NCBI GenBank assembly: GCA_949825045.1
Contig: OX463829.1
Span: forward strand, 22,538,715-22,602,714
Reading direction: 5' to 3'
Source: Argyresthia goedartella
Lineage: Eukaryota; Arthropoda; Insecta; Lepidoptera; Argyresthiidae
DNA: 64,000 nucleotides
The first letter of the stretch is position 1. Each line of letters starts with the position of its first letter. The translations under genes were made by a program, and so were the position numbers. Below the pieces are notes generated by a model. It searched no databases. It saw only the letters and a program-made list of their open reading frames with translations, and was not told where the DNA came from. Shown piece after piece: positions 12,551 through 23,383 of this stretch.

Positions 12551-12684
12551 TTTATTTTTATTTTTATTTGAGCTAGCTATTTATTGAGCTAGTTTATTTT
12601 TATTTTTATTTATTTTATGTAGTTACTGCAAATAGTATTGCGATCAAATTTGTAATTAACTTTCGAGAAAAATTTGAATGACCA

Positions 12685-12990
12685 CCAAAATATTTTTTCC
12701 TTCCCAAAATGGGTAAATGATCACCAAAAGTTGCAGAAAATATTAGGACAAAAGGGTAAAGGGGGTGAGCGAAGTGAAGCCCCCTTTATCCTTCTTGTTA
12801 GGTTGAACATGTAAGAACAACAAAAAATACTTAAACATAAACTTAAGTAAGTACACAAAACATAAAAATAAGTTTGGAGATCATTTATCCAATCACAATT
12901 TCGTGGTCGTTTACTAATTTTGGCGGCCGTTTAGAATTTATTGGTAGTAAAATAGGTGCGTTTTTGGTGATCGTTGAAACATAAGCCTAA
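12685..12990 (-). mobile_element. conserved-core element, copy B (inverted)
   Basis: The core lies in reverse at about 12740-12812. Read on minus it is TGTTCAACCTAAC, then GAAGGATAAAGGGGGCTTC, then CTCACCCCCTTTACCC, lacking the CACCTAAGC...TTTTGCCC segment of the other copies. Flanks are inverted arrays of AAATGATCACCAAA-like units on the left (12675-12728) and TTTGGAGATCATTTA / TTTTTGGTGATCG units on the right (12874-12980). The same flank motif surrounds copy D at 48.3 kb. No coding capacity. Confidence 0.65.
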
Positions 12991-12999
12991 ACTTTCTAA

Positions 13000-13425
13000 C
13001 ACGTGTTCAGTGCTATACGCGTATTTTTAGGGTTACCTTAAAAACGAAAAATTATACAAATACATAACGCCAACAATCCAATTACACTGCACGTCACCGC
13101 GCTGCACAGAGAGCGAGATCCTTTGGACCAGTAAAGCCCCAGAGCCATAGTTTAATCAGAATTAGAGCAGTTGTCAAAACCTTAGTCCCTCAAACGACGC
13201 CTCCCAATGTCCTTGTCCTTGTCATTACTTAAATATTACAGGTAAACTATAGATATAGAATAGAAGGGGACAATTTCTTTCAATAACACATACAAACTTA
13301 TAAATTACCTCATTACATACGTACACGGAGCATGAAAGTAGCCGCACCAATAACTTTGGAATTAACATTTTGCTATATTAATTCAAACCTTTAATAGGTT
13401 CCTCAATACCAGCAATTACCATCCC
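13000..13425. other. non-coding stretch
   Basis: No recognisable gene or element apart from traces of the RTE-type family near its end (CGCACCAATAACTTTGG-like sequence around 13343). Confidence 0.4.
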
Positions 13426-13429
13426 TTCC

Positions 13430-13510
13430 ATTGTGCGGTAGTAAGGACTCTTCGTTGGCGAGTGCAATTCGCACTTGACCGTGCATTTTATTTGATTTAT
13501 TTTGACTTGT
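13430..13510 (-). repeat. RTE-type tail head fragment
   Basis: The reverse complement carries CACGGTCAAGTGCGAATTGC, matching the start of the family whose full copy follows immediately on the opposite strand. Confidence 0.5.
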
Positions 13511-13544
13511 TTGCCTTTGCGGCTTGAAGAAGTTTTGTCGAAAA

Positions 13545-13979
13545 GGTTTAAAAAAACCGGTCAAGTGCGAGTCTAAATCGCGCACGAAGGGTTCCGTACC
13601 ACCATTCAATGGAAGCGATGGTGTGGAGTGAATAGTTTGGATTTTACACAGCAAAATATTGTTTAAAAAGTTATTGGTGCGGTTACTTTCACACTCCATG
13701 TACGTAACCAGGTGCATCCATAAGTTTGTATGTGGTGTTGAAAGAATTGTTGTATGGGAGCCCCCATAAATATTTCTTTTATCCTGTTTTTTAGTATTTG
13801 TTGTTATAGCGGCAACAGAAATACATAATCTGTGAAAATTTCAACTCTCTAGCTAGCTAGGTTCTTGAGATACAGCCTGGTGACAGACGGACGGACGGAC
13901 GGACGGACGGACGGACGGACGGACAGCGAAGTCTTAGTAATAGGGTTCCGTTTTTACCCGTTGGGTACGGAACCCTAAA
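13545..13979 (+). mobile_element. RTE-type LINE tail with expanded (GGAC)n
   Basis: This is a second near-identical copy of the 9748-10152 unit, starting ACCGGTCAAGTGCGAGTC and ending GGTACGGAACCCTAAAAA. Its microsatellite (about 13886-13924) is a pure (GGAC)n run of about nine units, against two to three in the 9.7-kb copy. This length difference is the clearest change between the two. Confidence 0.8.
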
Positions 13980-14045
13980 AAAAGGTCGGTTGGACTCGCA
14001 CGCGAAGGGTTTCGTACCATTTTAGAAGAAAACTTAAGCACTAAA
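13980..14045 (+). repeat. RTE-type tail 5' fragment
   Basis: A new head (GGTCGGTTGGACTCGCACGC followed by GAAGGGTTTCGTACC) starts directly behind the preceding tail. This suggests tandem or adjacent insertion of the same family; it is truncated after about 60 bp. Confidence 0.5.
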
Positions 14046-14059
14046 TAAAACAAGAAAAC

Positions 14060-14560
14060 ATTTGGATTTTTACCCAGAACATTCAGATTGCGCAATTGAT
14101 ATCAGACCAATTGCGCCATCACATTGTTTCATACTCATACTCATACATAATATTTTTATTGCATTCCATAAAATTGATGTTGCATTAGATGCTATAAGGA
14201 TACATGTGTTATTTATGAACCATGTAAAAAAGGCATTGCAATAGAAGAGAGGGAAACAAAGTTTGTTATTTTATAATGAAGTATAATATTCACTATAAGT
14301 CAGTGGAAAGTAAATACCTTGCTATGAAAAATTATCCTAGAAATGAATTTATTGTCTATATAAATTTGTCATTTAAGTACTCATTAACTTTATAATAGCA
14401 TTTATTGTATAACATTTGTTTTAATTTATGTATAAATATATTATCTTTTGTTTCATTTAATATAGTTTCTGGCAGATTATTATATATTTTTATCAACATG
14501 ACTAAAGATCCTGATGAATATAGTTTTAAATTGGAAATGGATAATATTAACTTGTTTTTT
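14060..14560 (-). pseudogene. LINE ORF2 C-terminal and 3' fragment
   Basis: The minus strand around 14345-14550 reads a LINE polymerase end: KLYSSGSLVMLIKIYNNLP, then KDNIFIHKLKQMLYNK, then a terminal YYKVNEYLNDKF. This YN-x-LP ... FxxxLKxxL ... YYxVxEYL order is common at the C-terminus of CR1/Jockey-group LINEs. The remainder toward 14060 is presumed 3' UTR. RT catalytic motifs are absent. Confidence 0.6.
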
Positions 14561-14599
14561 TTTTGTATATTGAGGTATTATCTGAGTTTGGTGGCGCTA

Positions 14600-15465
14600 G
14601 TGTAGTCTTATAAATCTCTGACGCCACCTAGGGCATTATAACTTACAACAAATAGGCAGCCGTCTCTGCTTAAGCAAGCAGCAAACAGGGCTTACGCCAT
14701 ATGTGTCAGGGCGGCAATTTAAGATTTCTTCCAGTGTACGATTTTTTGTTCGGGATGTCGAGTCTTCTTGTATTATTCGTCTATGGTCGTAATAATCACA
14801 AACAGAGGATAACGCGGAGAGAAACAACTTTAAACCACAGATTAACGAAATTCTTTGCTTAAAATATAAACTAACACAACAATATTGTGTTTTGTTTGTT
14901 ATTGACGAGAGACAATTCTTGTTATTTGGTTTGGTCACAGACCAGCTTTTCTCAATCAGAAACAAAACTTAAAAAAAAACTTTGCCTCGCCAGCGACTTC
15001 TAATAAAAAATATGGAACTTCTTTATTTTCTGTTTTAAGAACTATCAGAAAATTGGCCATTAAGATCTTCTATGAGCTGAGCATCTACCATTTGAAATGT
15101 GGAAGACATTTTGTGTAATTCACAACTGTCGAGTACACCCGAAATACCAATGGAAATCCAGGACTTCCGTATAATGTGGGACGAGAGTCTACTTGCGGAT
15201 ATTACGGTAACTGCGAAATTCAGAGATAGGCAAGTTATGAATGTTTTATGTTACTACAACGGCATTGGCGCATGGCTAATTCATCCTTGCACTCGTTAGC
15301 GGAAACGTGACAGTGTGTCCAAAACTTACACAACTATCTACAACATCATATGCACAGACCCTAATGGCAGTCCGGACCAGGCCATCCAGTAGCACTCTAA
15401 ATAAGCCGATGACATCTTTGCGCGACGCCCTTTGCAGGCACCAGCAGGAAAGCGGTGTACTCATA
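14600..15465. other. unassigned region
   Basis: It contains open frames on both strands (for example 14636-14965 minus and 15099-15299 plus) without recognisable domains. A 7-bp GGTGGCG/CGCCACC pairing lies near 14590-14628. Nothing supportable as a gene. Confidence 0.4.
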
Positions 15466-15469
15466 TATA

Positions 15470-15934
15470 CAGGGTGTTGTTTTATAAAGTTACGCCGGGC
15501 TCAGAGACGATAGTTTACGTATCGCTTGTAACAAAAAAAATGTTAAAATTTTCCCTCGCATAATTTTGATTTACTTATTGCCGTGTTAAATTTGTCCTGA
15601 AGTAACCGCAAACCGCAGAGCGCGGTACCAAACGATAGAAGTAAGCGCACAGCAAATATACTGATTGTTACAGCAAAAAAAGGATCAGCAAAAGCACTTT
15701 TTATGTTTTGATTATTTTTGCTGTACTTACATGTTCAACCTAATACGAAGGATAAAGGGGGCTTCGCTTCGCTCACCCGATTTACCCTTCACCTAAGCTA
15801 CCGCAGTATTTTGCCCTGATATTTTCTGTAAAAATCAGTATATTTGCTGTGCAAATCAGTATTATTGATGTGCAGTTTAATATTTCCCTTTATATTTTAC
15901 TTCAGTGTCGTGTAACTTTACAAGACAACACCTG
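15470..15934 (+). mobile_element. TIR element with conserved core, copy C
   Basis: The terminal inverted repeats are 15470-15497 (starting CAGGGTGTTGTTTTAT) and 15910-15934 (reverse complement starting CAGGTGTTGTCTTG), unlike those of copy A. Internally, a perfect 19-bp inverted pair (15648-15666 and 15833-15851, containing CAGCAAATATACTG) brackets the core at about 15730-15830. That core reads TGTTCAACCTAATACGAAGG, a GGGGGCTTCGCTTCGCTCACC block, CACCTAAGCTACCGCAGTAT and TTTTGCCCTGATATTTTCTG. Non-autonomous; target duplication not clear. Confidence 0.75.
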
Positions 15935-17596
15935 TTTATTAATGACGTCTTGATGCCCACTTAGTGGCATACGACCAGGCTTTGCATTTCTTAAGGCCCA
16001 ATATCACCCAACACCACTGAATAGAGCTTTGGAAAATAATAAAGGTTATCCCTTATAAAATTTAAATTTAAATTTAAATAAATTTTTAATTATAAATTTA
16101 AAATAAAAATATAACATTAAATTTTTATCTTTTAGGTCTCAAAAAACTAATGTTATTCATAAAGAGATAATCTAGTTTAAATACTATGTTGTAACGCGAT
16201 TGGATTAATTTGGCTCGATCGTAAAAAATCCTGAACATAGTCTATTTAAAAGGAGATTCAATAATTTTAATATAAAATTACAGTTTTTTCTCATAATTTT
16301 TATAACACATTTTACCTCTTTTAGAGCTCCGTATTAATCCTTAAATTTTATCAATTAGCTTATTTCTGTTTTTCAGTAAATTCGAAAAAACACCTATTTT
16401 TTAAGTATCCGGGCGGCTCGATGCTATTCCGCGCCGCCCGCTACCCCGCCTGTTCCCCTAACCCGCCAGAAGACGATAGGCGAATGCGGCGCCCTCACCT
16501 CAACTGCTAGAACTGGGCCTTAACGAAGATCAAACTTTGAGAGAGCTCGTATGCACTCCGTATTTTGTATCTCTAATGGTACCTTTCGCGTGTATTGACG
16601 GGTTCGATGCAGCAGCCAAGTATGCAGGCCTGCCAATTTTAAACCTTATCACAAAGGAACTGGGTTTTGAAAGCTATTGTGTGCGGGTTGGAGTGCCCAT
16701 TAGGCTACTGTTTCAGACAATAATCAGCTTAGATGTTGGAAATAATAGGTTCTTTGTGGAGGCAAATCTAAGCTTGCTAGAGAAAAGTTGATATTTTTTT
16801 CGTAGAATAGTGATTTGTGAAGATGTAAGACTAATAGCGCCTTTACAGGTGGCCCATCTCGAAGGGTCAGTAGGGCGAAATCGGAAACTTAGGAGATAGA
16901 AGTTTTTGATGTTAGGAACCATGACATTACTTCCCAGAAATATGATGAATAATACAGGGTTTATAATTTCAAAATCAGCTGGTGCGATTCCCGGCTAGGA
17001 AAATTGTTTAAAAAAAAACAAATGAAGCTGTTTTGTATTTTATTAAAAAGGTACCATGGGGTATCCTGTATACTATAGTTGTTTGTAAATTTAACAAATG
17101 TAATCATAGCTAACCATGTCTGAGGCTGCTCTATCGGTACTTTACTAATTTGAGTGATATTAAGTCGAAACATAATATTGATCTAATAACAACTTTATAC
17201 ATATATACATATAAAACGATACAATATTTTTTATCACTTATCGTACTTACTTATAGTATCTAACTTATTTCAGTCTCAACAATACACACGGAACATACAG
17301 AAATAATAAATATCTAAGTATAATGTGACAGTGAAAGAAGTAAGTAATGGAGTGTATTGGAAAAGCGAGGGGTGGACTCTCTCTTTCAATTTCCTGTTTG
17401 AGGAGATGGATTTTCTCTCTCTTTGATATTTTAATAAGTGGTGTTCGACGTTTACACCTACTTTGTGTTGTAACGAAATCATACAAAACTTTACTTTAAA
17501 AAAAATATTCTAAGTCGATTTGATTTTGTTTTGTGGAATTTATTTAGTCCCTCCGCTGTAGCACATAAGACCAGGCATGATGCTTTGTGATTATAT
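15935..17596. other. unassigned region
   Basis: A GC-richer patch at 16405-16500 and an 84-residue plus-strand frame at 16537-16791 were examined. No conserved domain, splice sites or transposon motif could be supported. The remainder is AT-rich. Confidence 0.4.
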
Positions 17597-18045
17597 AGTT
17601 TATGTGACTGCTACATAATGGAGGGCATTAACACTCGAGAGTGGGTTTATGAAACTAGCCGAAGCCGAATATCACTCGAGAGTTTTAATGCCTAATTATG
17701 TACAGTTACATACACTAGTTTATGTACACACATATCATAACCTCTCTTTGATGTGTTCAAGAACCGCATGTTCGACCGGCATTGTGGCATTGAGCATTGC
17801 TCTGCAGTTGTTTAGCTTGTTCTGTAGTACCAACTTCACAGACAAACTAGGGGCGGCACGCAGGCGGGCGTCGGCGTTCGAAATTTGAATGTTACAATTT
17901 GACAAATTTTGGTACATTGTGGTCATATATATAATATTCAGATAAGAAATGAGTTTTTACCAAGAAGTTTATCATTATGCTGGTCGTAACGTGTGGTTTT
18001 TGGACGCAGTAAAGAGGGTTTATGATACGTGATGAGTAGATAATA
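17597..18045 (+). repeat. MITE-like repeat, tandem unit 1
   Basis: It starts AGTTTATGTGACTGCTACAT. A ~70-bp foldback built on CACTCGAGAGT follows (17630-17695), then an internal inverted terminus (GTTTATGTACACACATATCA near 17724), a GC-rich GGCGGCACGCAGGCGGGCG block, and an end near GGTTTATGATACGTG. The last ~27 bp are the inverted complement of the internal terminus. Unit 2 follows directly, and a third copy lies reversed at 50559-51049. No coding content. Confidence 0.7.
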
Positions 18046-18414
18046 GTAGTTTATGTGACTGATACATAATGCCTCATTATGTACAGTTACATACACTAGT
18101 TTATCTACAACACACACATCAGAAGCTCTATTTGATGTGTTCAGGAACCGCATGTTTGACCGCTATTGTGACATTGAGTTGTTTAGCTTGTTTTGTAGTA
18201 ACAACTTCACAGACAAAGTAGGGGCGGCACGCAGGCGGGCGTCGGCGTTTAAAATTTGAATGTCATAATATGTTGAAAATTTACACACTATGGTCTTAAT
18301 GTTCAATATTCAGTTATGAAATGAGTTTTTACAAAGTAGTTTAACATTATGCTGATCGTAACGTGCGGTTTTTGGACACAGTAAAGACGGTTTATGATAC
18401 GTGTGTAGATAAAC
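18046..18414 (+). repeat. MITE-like repeat, tandem unit 2
   Basis: A head-to-tail second copy of the preceding repeat, lacking the ~70-bp CACTCGAGAGT foldback. It retains the GTTTATCTAC terminus, the GGGGCGGCACGCAGGCGGGC block and the closing GGTTTATGATACGTGTGTAG. Confidence 0.7.
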
Positions 18415-19215
18415 AATATTATATTAGTTATGTCATAAACAATATATATTAGATAAATCTCCTGACACCACACTATTTTTGGGACAACCTGTATATAGTT
18501 AGCGGTGTCCTATTATTCCACTAACTAACTTTTTACGATAGTATAACGGACAGGTCAGGTGATTAAACGGAACTACGTCATCAAACCTGTGTTACCAGTA
18601 CTGTGAGCAAAAATAACCTAGCGCCCAAAATTTACTGCCGTAGATGCATCGGATAAGCCTATCATGACCTTCGTAGAAGTTGTATGTAATTCCAGATATC
18701 GTAGATTTAAATGTTTTATTTAAATTCCTCATTTTGTACACTGTTACCCCCTCTATAAAATGTTTTTTTTTTAATTTCTGCGCTATCGTGAATAGTTATT
18801 TTACGCGACATAAGTGGTATTTTGATTGACTTAACTTAACTTAAATCTACAGACAAAAATGATTTCCTCGTTGATCAGCTGCCGTGAAATAAAAACACTA
18901 GCCACTGTATGAGAAAAATCGTTAAAAATGTGTCTATGCCATGCCTGTGCTTGCCTATCCAATGCCTTTGCTAGCTTATTCGATATATGGCAGGTCTACC
19001 TTCGTTGTCGCTTTAGGAGATGACTTATGGGATACCCTGTAATTACGCTATACCTGTATGGTTCTACAATGTTTTTTACCAAATTTCATTCCGCGATTTA
19101 TTGTTTCAAATGCGCAATATTTGGACACTCCTTCATTTGGCGGAAACTCATTTCACCGTAAAACTTTTTACATATTTTTCATTTAGTGGAATGATTGTAT
19201 ACTTTCATTATTTAA
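18415..19215. other. non-coding stretch
   Basis: No gene, repeat unit or element end could be supported. Confidence 0.4.
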
Positions 19216-19221
19216 CGGCTA

Positions 19222-19296
19222 ATAACCATGGCTCGAAGTTCTGTTCTACAAACCTGAGATCCGGGTTCGGATTCCGGTGGTGGAAAAAAGTTTAGT
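19222..19296 (+). repeat. tRNA-like SINE head relic
   Basis: ATCCGGGTTCGGATTCCGGT forms a B-box-like arm, preceded by GGCTCGAAGTTCTG at a tRNA-like distance. Without a visible body or tail this is only a probable SINE relic. Confidence 0.4.
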
Positions 19297-19539
19297 AGTT
19301 TATTTGTACTTTCTACAATTTCTGCTGAAGCAGAACACGTAGTGAAGTTATTTTACACAGAAACATTATAATATTTTGATCTTCTAACCCCTAAACTAGA
19401 TAAAGGCTCTTTGTAGATGTTTTCTTTACTCTTATTGAGTTAAACATTACGAAATTTGGTTTTACTTCTATAACTACCTGCTTAGTTTAGTCGTGATATC
19501 GATAATTGTTCTTTACTTGGTTGGTTTCGATACCAATTT

Positions 19540-19838
19540 GCTGTTTACAGATTGCGGATCTGACGTCAAAACAACTGCGCCACCGAGGACGATGGTAGGT
19601 ACCGCGAATTTTCGGTGATAACGTTTCTTGTACGAGGACCCCTTTGATTTATAAAATTTCATGTACTTCATTATATGCTGCTGTAGTGGCAACACATTCT
19701 GTGAAAATTTCAATTCACCGCCTATTACGATTCATGAGATACAGCCCGCTGACGGACAGACAGACGGATGAACGGATGGACAGCAGAGGCTTAGTAATGT
19801 GGTCCCGTTTGGTACTCTTCGGGTACGGAACCCTAAAA
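19540..19838 (+). mobile_element. RTE-type LINE tail, divergent copy
   Basis: The 3' half is clear: GTGAAAATTTCAATTCACCG, GAGATACAGCCCGCTGAC, a GACGGACAGACAGACG microsatellite, CTTAGTAATGTGGTCCCGTT and the end GGGTACGGAACCCTAAAAA. The 5' half (from about 19540) is diverged. Confidence 0.65.
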
Positions 19839-20095
19839 AGTATGTTATGTTATGTTATGCCATAAATTCAGAAAGACTCTAATGCAAGTAGTATTTTGAA
19901 GAGAAAAAAATATTTGAGCAATATTGTTGTTTACACAGAGCATTGAATATTAGAGAAAGGGCAAGCCGCCGCGTAGCGGCTGACCTTTGTATGCCCAGTG
20001 TGCATACAGTGCATTCAGTTACTCTCAGCGAGAATTCCCGAGTGCACGCGCCGATCGCCTTAAAAAACTGACAACACTTATCTTTATTTTCTATA

Positions 20096-20175
20096 ATGCC
20101 AGCCTGTGCAGTTGTCCTATGTGAAAATCGCAGTGATTCGACTAATTTCCATAAGAAGGGTATAACATTTCACAG
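20096..20175 (+). pseudogene. THAP zinc-finger N-terminal exon (relic)
   Basis: The ATG opens MPACAVVLCENRS followed shortly by KKGITFHR, the start of a THAP (C2CH) DNA-binding domain: C-x-x-x-C, NRS and TFHR. The frame stops matching at CACAG|GTTAAT, a plausible splice donor. THAP domains occur in P-element-type transposases and in host proteins derived from them. The downstream part is at 20631-20760. Origin as transposon or domesticated gene cannot be decided here. Confidence 0.6.
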
Positions 20176-20469
20176 GTTAATACTGAAAATACAATATTTC
20201 TTCAATAAAACAACACGATTAATGAAATATTCCGACGAAGTAATGCTATTGAGTCGCATCCAGATTCCGTCTCTCTCATACTCATTAGCGTTACCTACTA
20301 GCGAGAGAGACAGGAAATCAATGTAATGTCCATGACTCGAGCGGTGCCACGCTGTGGTAGATTAGTGATGTACGCTTTATCGACTTAGCCTGTATCAAAA
20401 AAATGTATGCCTATATGAAAGTTCGAGTTACAGAATTAAACCTTTCCTGTACAGTATGTATTTTAAAAT

Positions 20470-20595
20470 GCCCCGTGGCTCAGCTGGCGAATGAGAGTAC
20501 ACATAATCACTCTGGTTAAGCAACTGCTGCTTATAATGGGGGTCCATTTTCTGGTCATCCCCGTGCCTCAGAGCGCACGTTAAGTGCACAAGACT
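20470..20595 (+). repeat. repeat in the THAP intron
   Basis: GCCCCGTGGCTCAGCTGGCG resembles a tRNA-type head, and CCTCAGAGCGCACGTTAAGTG follows. This looks like a decayed SINE lying within the presumed THAP intron. Assignment is tentative. Confidence 0.35.
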
Positions 20596-20630
20596 ATTTA
20601 ATTTTTTTCAAAGCAATTTTTTGATTTTAG

Positions 20631-20760
20631 GTCCCATGCAATTCGGAAATAAAAGAAAAATGGATTACAGCAACAGCTAGAGGACCTATTTGGTGGCCAG
20701 CGAAGAGGAGTACAATATGCTTTGCTTATTTAAAAAAAATATTGTGTATCACCGAGTATC
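20631..20760 (+). pseudogene. THAP domain, second exon (relic)
   Basis: After an acceptor-like TTTTAG at 20625-20630, one frame reads VPCNSEIKEKWITATAR, PIWWPAKRSTICFAYLKK. This corresponds to the P ... W ... R ... C-x-x-H part of a THAP domain. One base appears lost at the junction (the family expects FHR-FP), and the final histidine of the C-x-x-H pair reads as tyrosine. The finger is therefore probably non-functional. Confidence 0.55.
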
Positions 20761-21145
20761 TTAAAATGTACGTATTTTGAGTAATAAAATGGATGTATTG
20801 TCGGCAACACCCATGTAGTTTCTGACTGCTATGCGACAATATGTTACAATAATAAATACTTTTCTTGACTGTTAAATAAGAAAGAGTTTTATTTTACTTG
20901 TCTTTTCACGTACACAGTCTAAATAGTTTATAACACAATGTAGAACACTAATGAATAACCCGATCTAAATTGTCTCCCAGGCCAAATTTTACTGTTCTAT
21001 AATTCGCGAAAGACATAACTATCGATAACCTTTATCGACATCACCCTGTCCTCACATATTCATGCAATTGGTGCTGTGTGCGTGCTTTATGAAACAATTT
21101 GCGCTTCATGCGCACGTACACTCTATTTGTCCTTAACTGGCTTAA

Positions 21146-21354
21146 GATAATAATAATAATTATAATAATACCTTGGACACTATTTATACACATTGATCTA
21201 GCCCCAAACTAGGATTCCCTGTATCTTGGGTGCTAGACAACGATACACGTACTTATATAGATAAATATTATACTTAGATAGATAAACAACCATGACTAGG
21301 GTACAAACATCCGTTCTCATCAAACAAATATTTGCCCCCACCGGGACTCGAACC
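21146..21354 (-). mobile_element. tRNA-derived SINE, family 1, head-truncated
   Basis: The reverse complement starts inside the B box (GGTTCGAGTCCCGGTGGGGG). It then matches the other two copies through CAAATATTTGTTTGATGAG, CAAGATACAGGGAATCC and GTCCAAGGTATTATTATAA. The A-box end is lost, replaced at 21355 by unrelated sequence. Confidence 0.8.
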
Positions 21355-22383
21355 GAAGATGTAAACAAAGATAACGTGATTACAAAAACTCGATATTTCC
21401 CAAGGATCACTCGATGACGGTTTTCACAAAAACGCACAAAGACTACTTTAAACATAAATACACTAAATTTCACTATAAACTTGTCGAAATTCAGCTTAGA
21501 AATAACATTATTTTCCCAAATTTCTAATTACGAGAAAAATTACACACAATTTATAAAAATAGTTTAGTTAAGTTTAGAGAAGGGGAAATGTGAATGATAG
21601 AACAAATTGAACGAATGAATGAAATACAAGGCAACGAAGGTTCTGTTAATAAATTATGTAAAAAAAAAACAAATGAAAGTGGGCGTTAGCACCGCAGCAC
21701 ATGCCGAGTTCCTGTGCAGCGGGGCTTTGTCATCGCAGGCACGTACCACGTGACACAGTGGAACTTTTTTTAGGTTCATAGACAGAGGTATCTTCATTTT
21801 TTAAACTCGGAATTTTGATCTGAGAATTTGTATTAGGACAGGTTTTATCTACACAAACAACATTTGTTATGTAGAAAAAATCGGTAGGGTGCATACTTAT
21901 CGAGGAAATAAATATTGTAAAATATAATGTATGAAGAAAATTACCCTTTATTTATTTTAGTTTATTATTAGTGTTGCTTTTTGCCATCATTTTAGGTCTT
22001 ATACAGTGATACTTGCTTGAGTCACTGGATTGCTGCAGCAGTTTAATTAGAAATCTAAGCAAGTTATTTTTTTAAAACCGTTGATGTGGTCGCGCCATCA
22101 TTTTTTTCTATTGCGCATGATGTATATTGAATTCAATATGAATAGCTGTTTAATTATTTTGAAAGTGTGTGATAAAGGGACGCAAATAGGAGCGATACTT
22201 ATCAAGCCAATTTTGCATGGTCGGTGGATAAAATGGAAATGAGAGTATGTCTCACGAATTAAAGTGAATGTATATAAGACCAAGACCAATATTAATGATC
22301 GGCATATAAGAGGCACTGGACATGCTCCCTTTTGCACCCCACAATCACGCACTTTTTATATCTTCGAAACAACATTACATAAA
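21355..22383. other. unassigned region
   Basis: AT-rich sequence with no recognised domain or repeat. Short frames on minus (21198-21473 and 22098-22352) are not supported. Confidence 0.4.
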
Positions 22384-22530
22384 TAGCGTCACGCCTTTTC
22401 GCATACGGGGTGGAAGAGGCACAACTATGCCCACTTTTAACCAGTGATTCAATACTTCAGTGACAGGGGGCAAGCCCATTACCGCAGCTATGGAGTAATG
22501 AAGGTTTCCTCACGATTTTTCCATCACCTT
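22384..22530 (-). repeat. SINE family 2 body fragment
   Basis: The reverse complement contains TAAAAGTGGGCATAGTTGTG and CACCCCGTATGCGAAAAGG followed by CGTGACGC. It matches the body of the full copy at 11056-11335 but lacks the tRNA-like head. Confidence 0.65.
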
Positions 22531-22561
22531 TAGAACATTCTGATTCATACGTTTTATGTTT

Positions 22562-23195
22562 TTGATTCATTGCCTTGTAGGGCGCATGGCATTCTAGGAC
22601 AAGACTTTATAGGGAAGCACAAATCCATACTAGACTTTAATCATGATACATTAACTTTTTGGACTGACGACAATAACAAAGTAGTGTTGACATTAACGGT
22701 TTCCAAATACAGAAGTGCATTGACCATTCCGCCCAGTTCGGAGTCTATTCATTATGTTGAGATAAATATGACTAAAGAATGTTTGGTTTGTGCATCGGAA
22801 ATTACGAAGGGAGTTTTTATTGCTAGCGTATTAGCGAGCCCCAAAAATGGGAAGATTCCTGTAAAGATTCTGAATACGACTGAAAATGAATTGATTAAAA
22901 TTTATTTAACTTTGGAGAAGCTTCGTAACTATGATGTAAGAGTGTCTGATAAAAGTGATAAGAACGCGGAGCGAGTTAAGCAGCTATTTTCGTCACTACA
23001 ATTTCTATTAAACAGATTTCTATTAAAAATGTATGCGTAAAGTTTCCTTATATTTTCTATTTACCTAATGAGAAACTGTCTACTACCGACATTTATGAAC
23101 AGTCGATATCTTTGAAACCAAATACAGAACCAGTTTAAGTAAAGCCATACCGATTTCCCCACTCTCAGAAGCAAGAAGTGAATCGACAAATACTT
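22562..23195 (+). pseudogene. gypsy-like LTR retrotransposon pol fragment
   Basis: An open frame (22570-23040) begins GILGQDFIGKHKSILDFN, the C-terminal part of a retrotransposon aspartic protease where ILG-x-DF follows the catalytic loop. A spacer leads, across a stop and frameshifts, to STTDIYEQSISLKPN and then KPYRFPHSQKQEVNRQI. The latter is the entry to a Ty3/gypsy-type reverse transcriptase. The catalytic DSG/DTG is upstream and missing, and RT breaks off at about 23195 where the LINE begins. No LTR was identified. Confidence 0.7.
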
Positions 23196-23383
23196 TTTTT
23201 TTTGGGAGAGGGTAGTCCTAACTACAACAATCATTTTTATTAGCTTCTAAATTTAAATTAATTAAAAATACAATTAACCATTTAATGGAAATTTATTTAT
23301 AAGAATACTGACCTGGACTCTAATAAATCACATATTCAATTGTTTATCTTACATAAATCACTTCACAATAACATCCCACAACA

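Noticed and set aside
14636..14965. 109-residue minus frame as host exon
   Set aside because: No splice sites framing it, AT-driven codon use and no recognised motif.
16537..16791. 84-residue plus frame near a GC-richer patch
   Set aside because: No family resemblance or splice context; could be chance in a moderately GC-rich stretch.
17247..18420. CRISPR-like or satellite array
   Set aside because: Only two ~370-450-bp units with transposon-like inverted ends; no short regular repeats and spacers.
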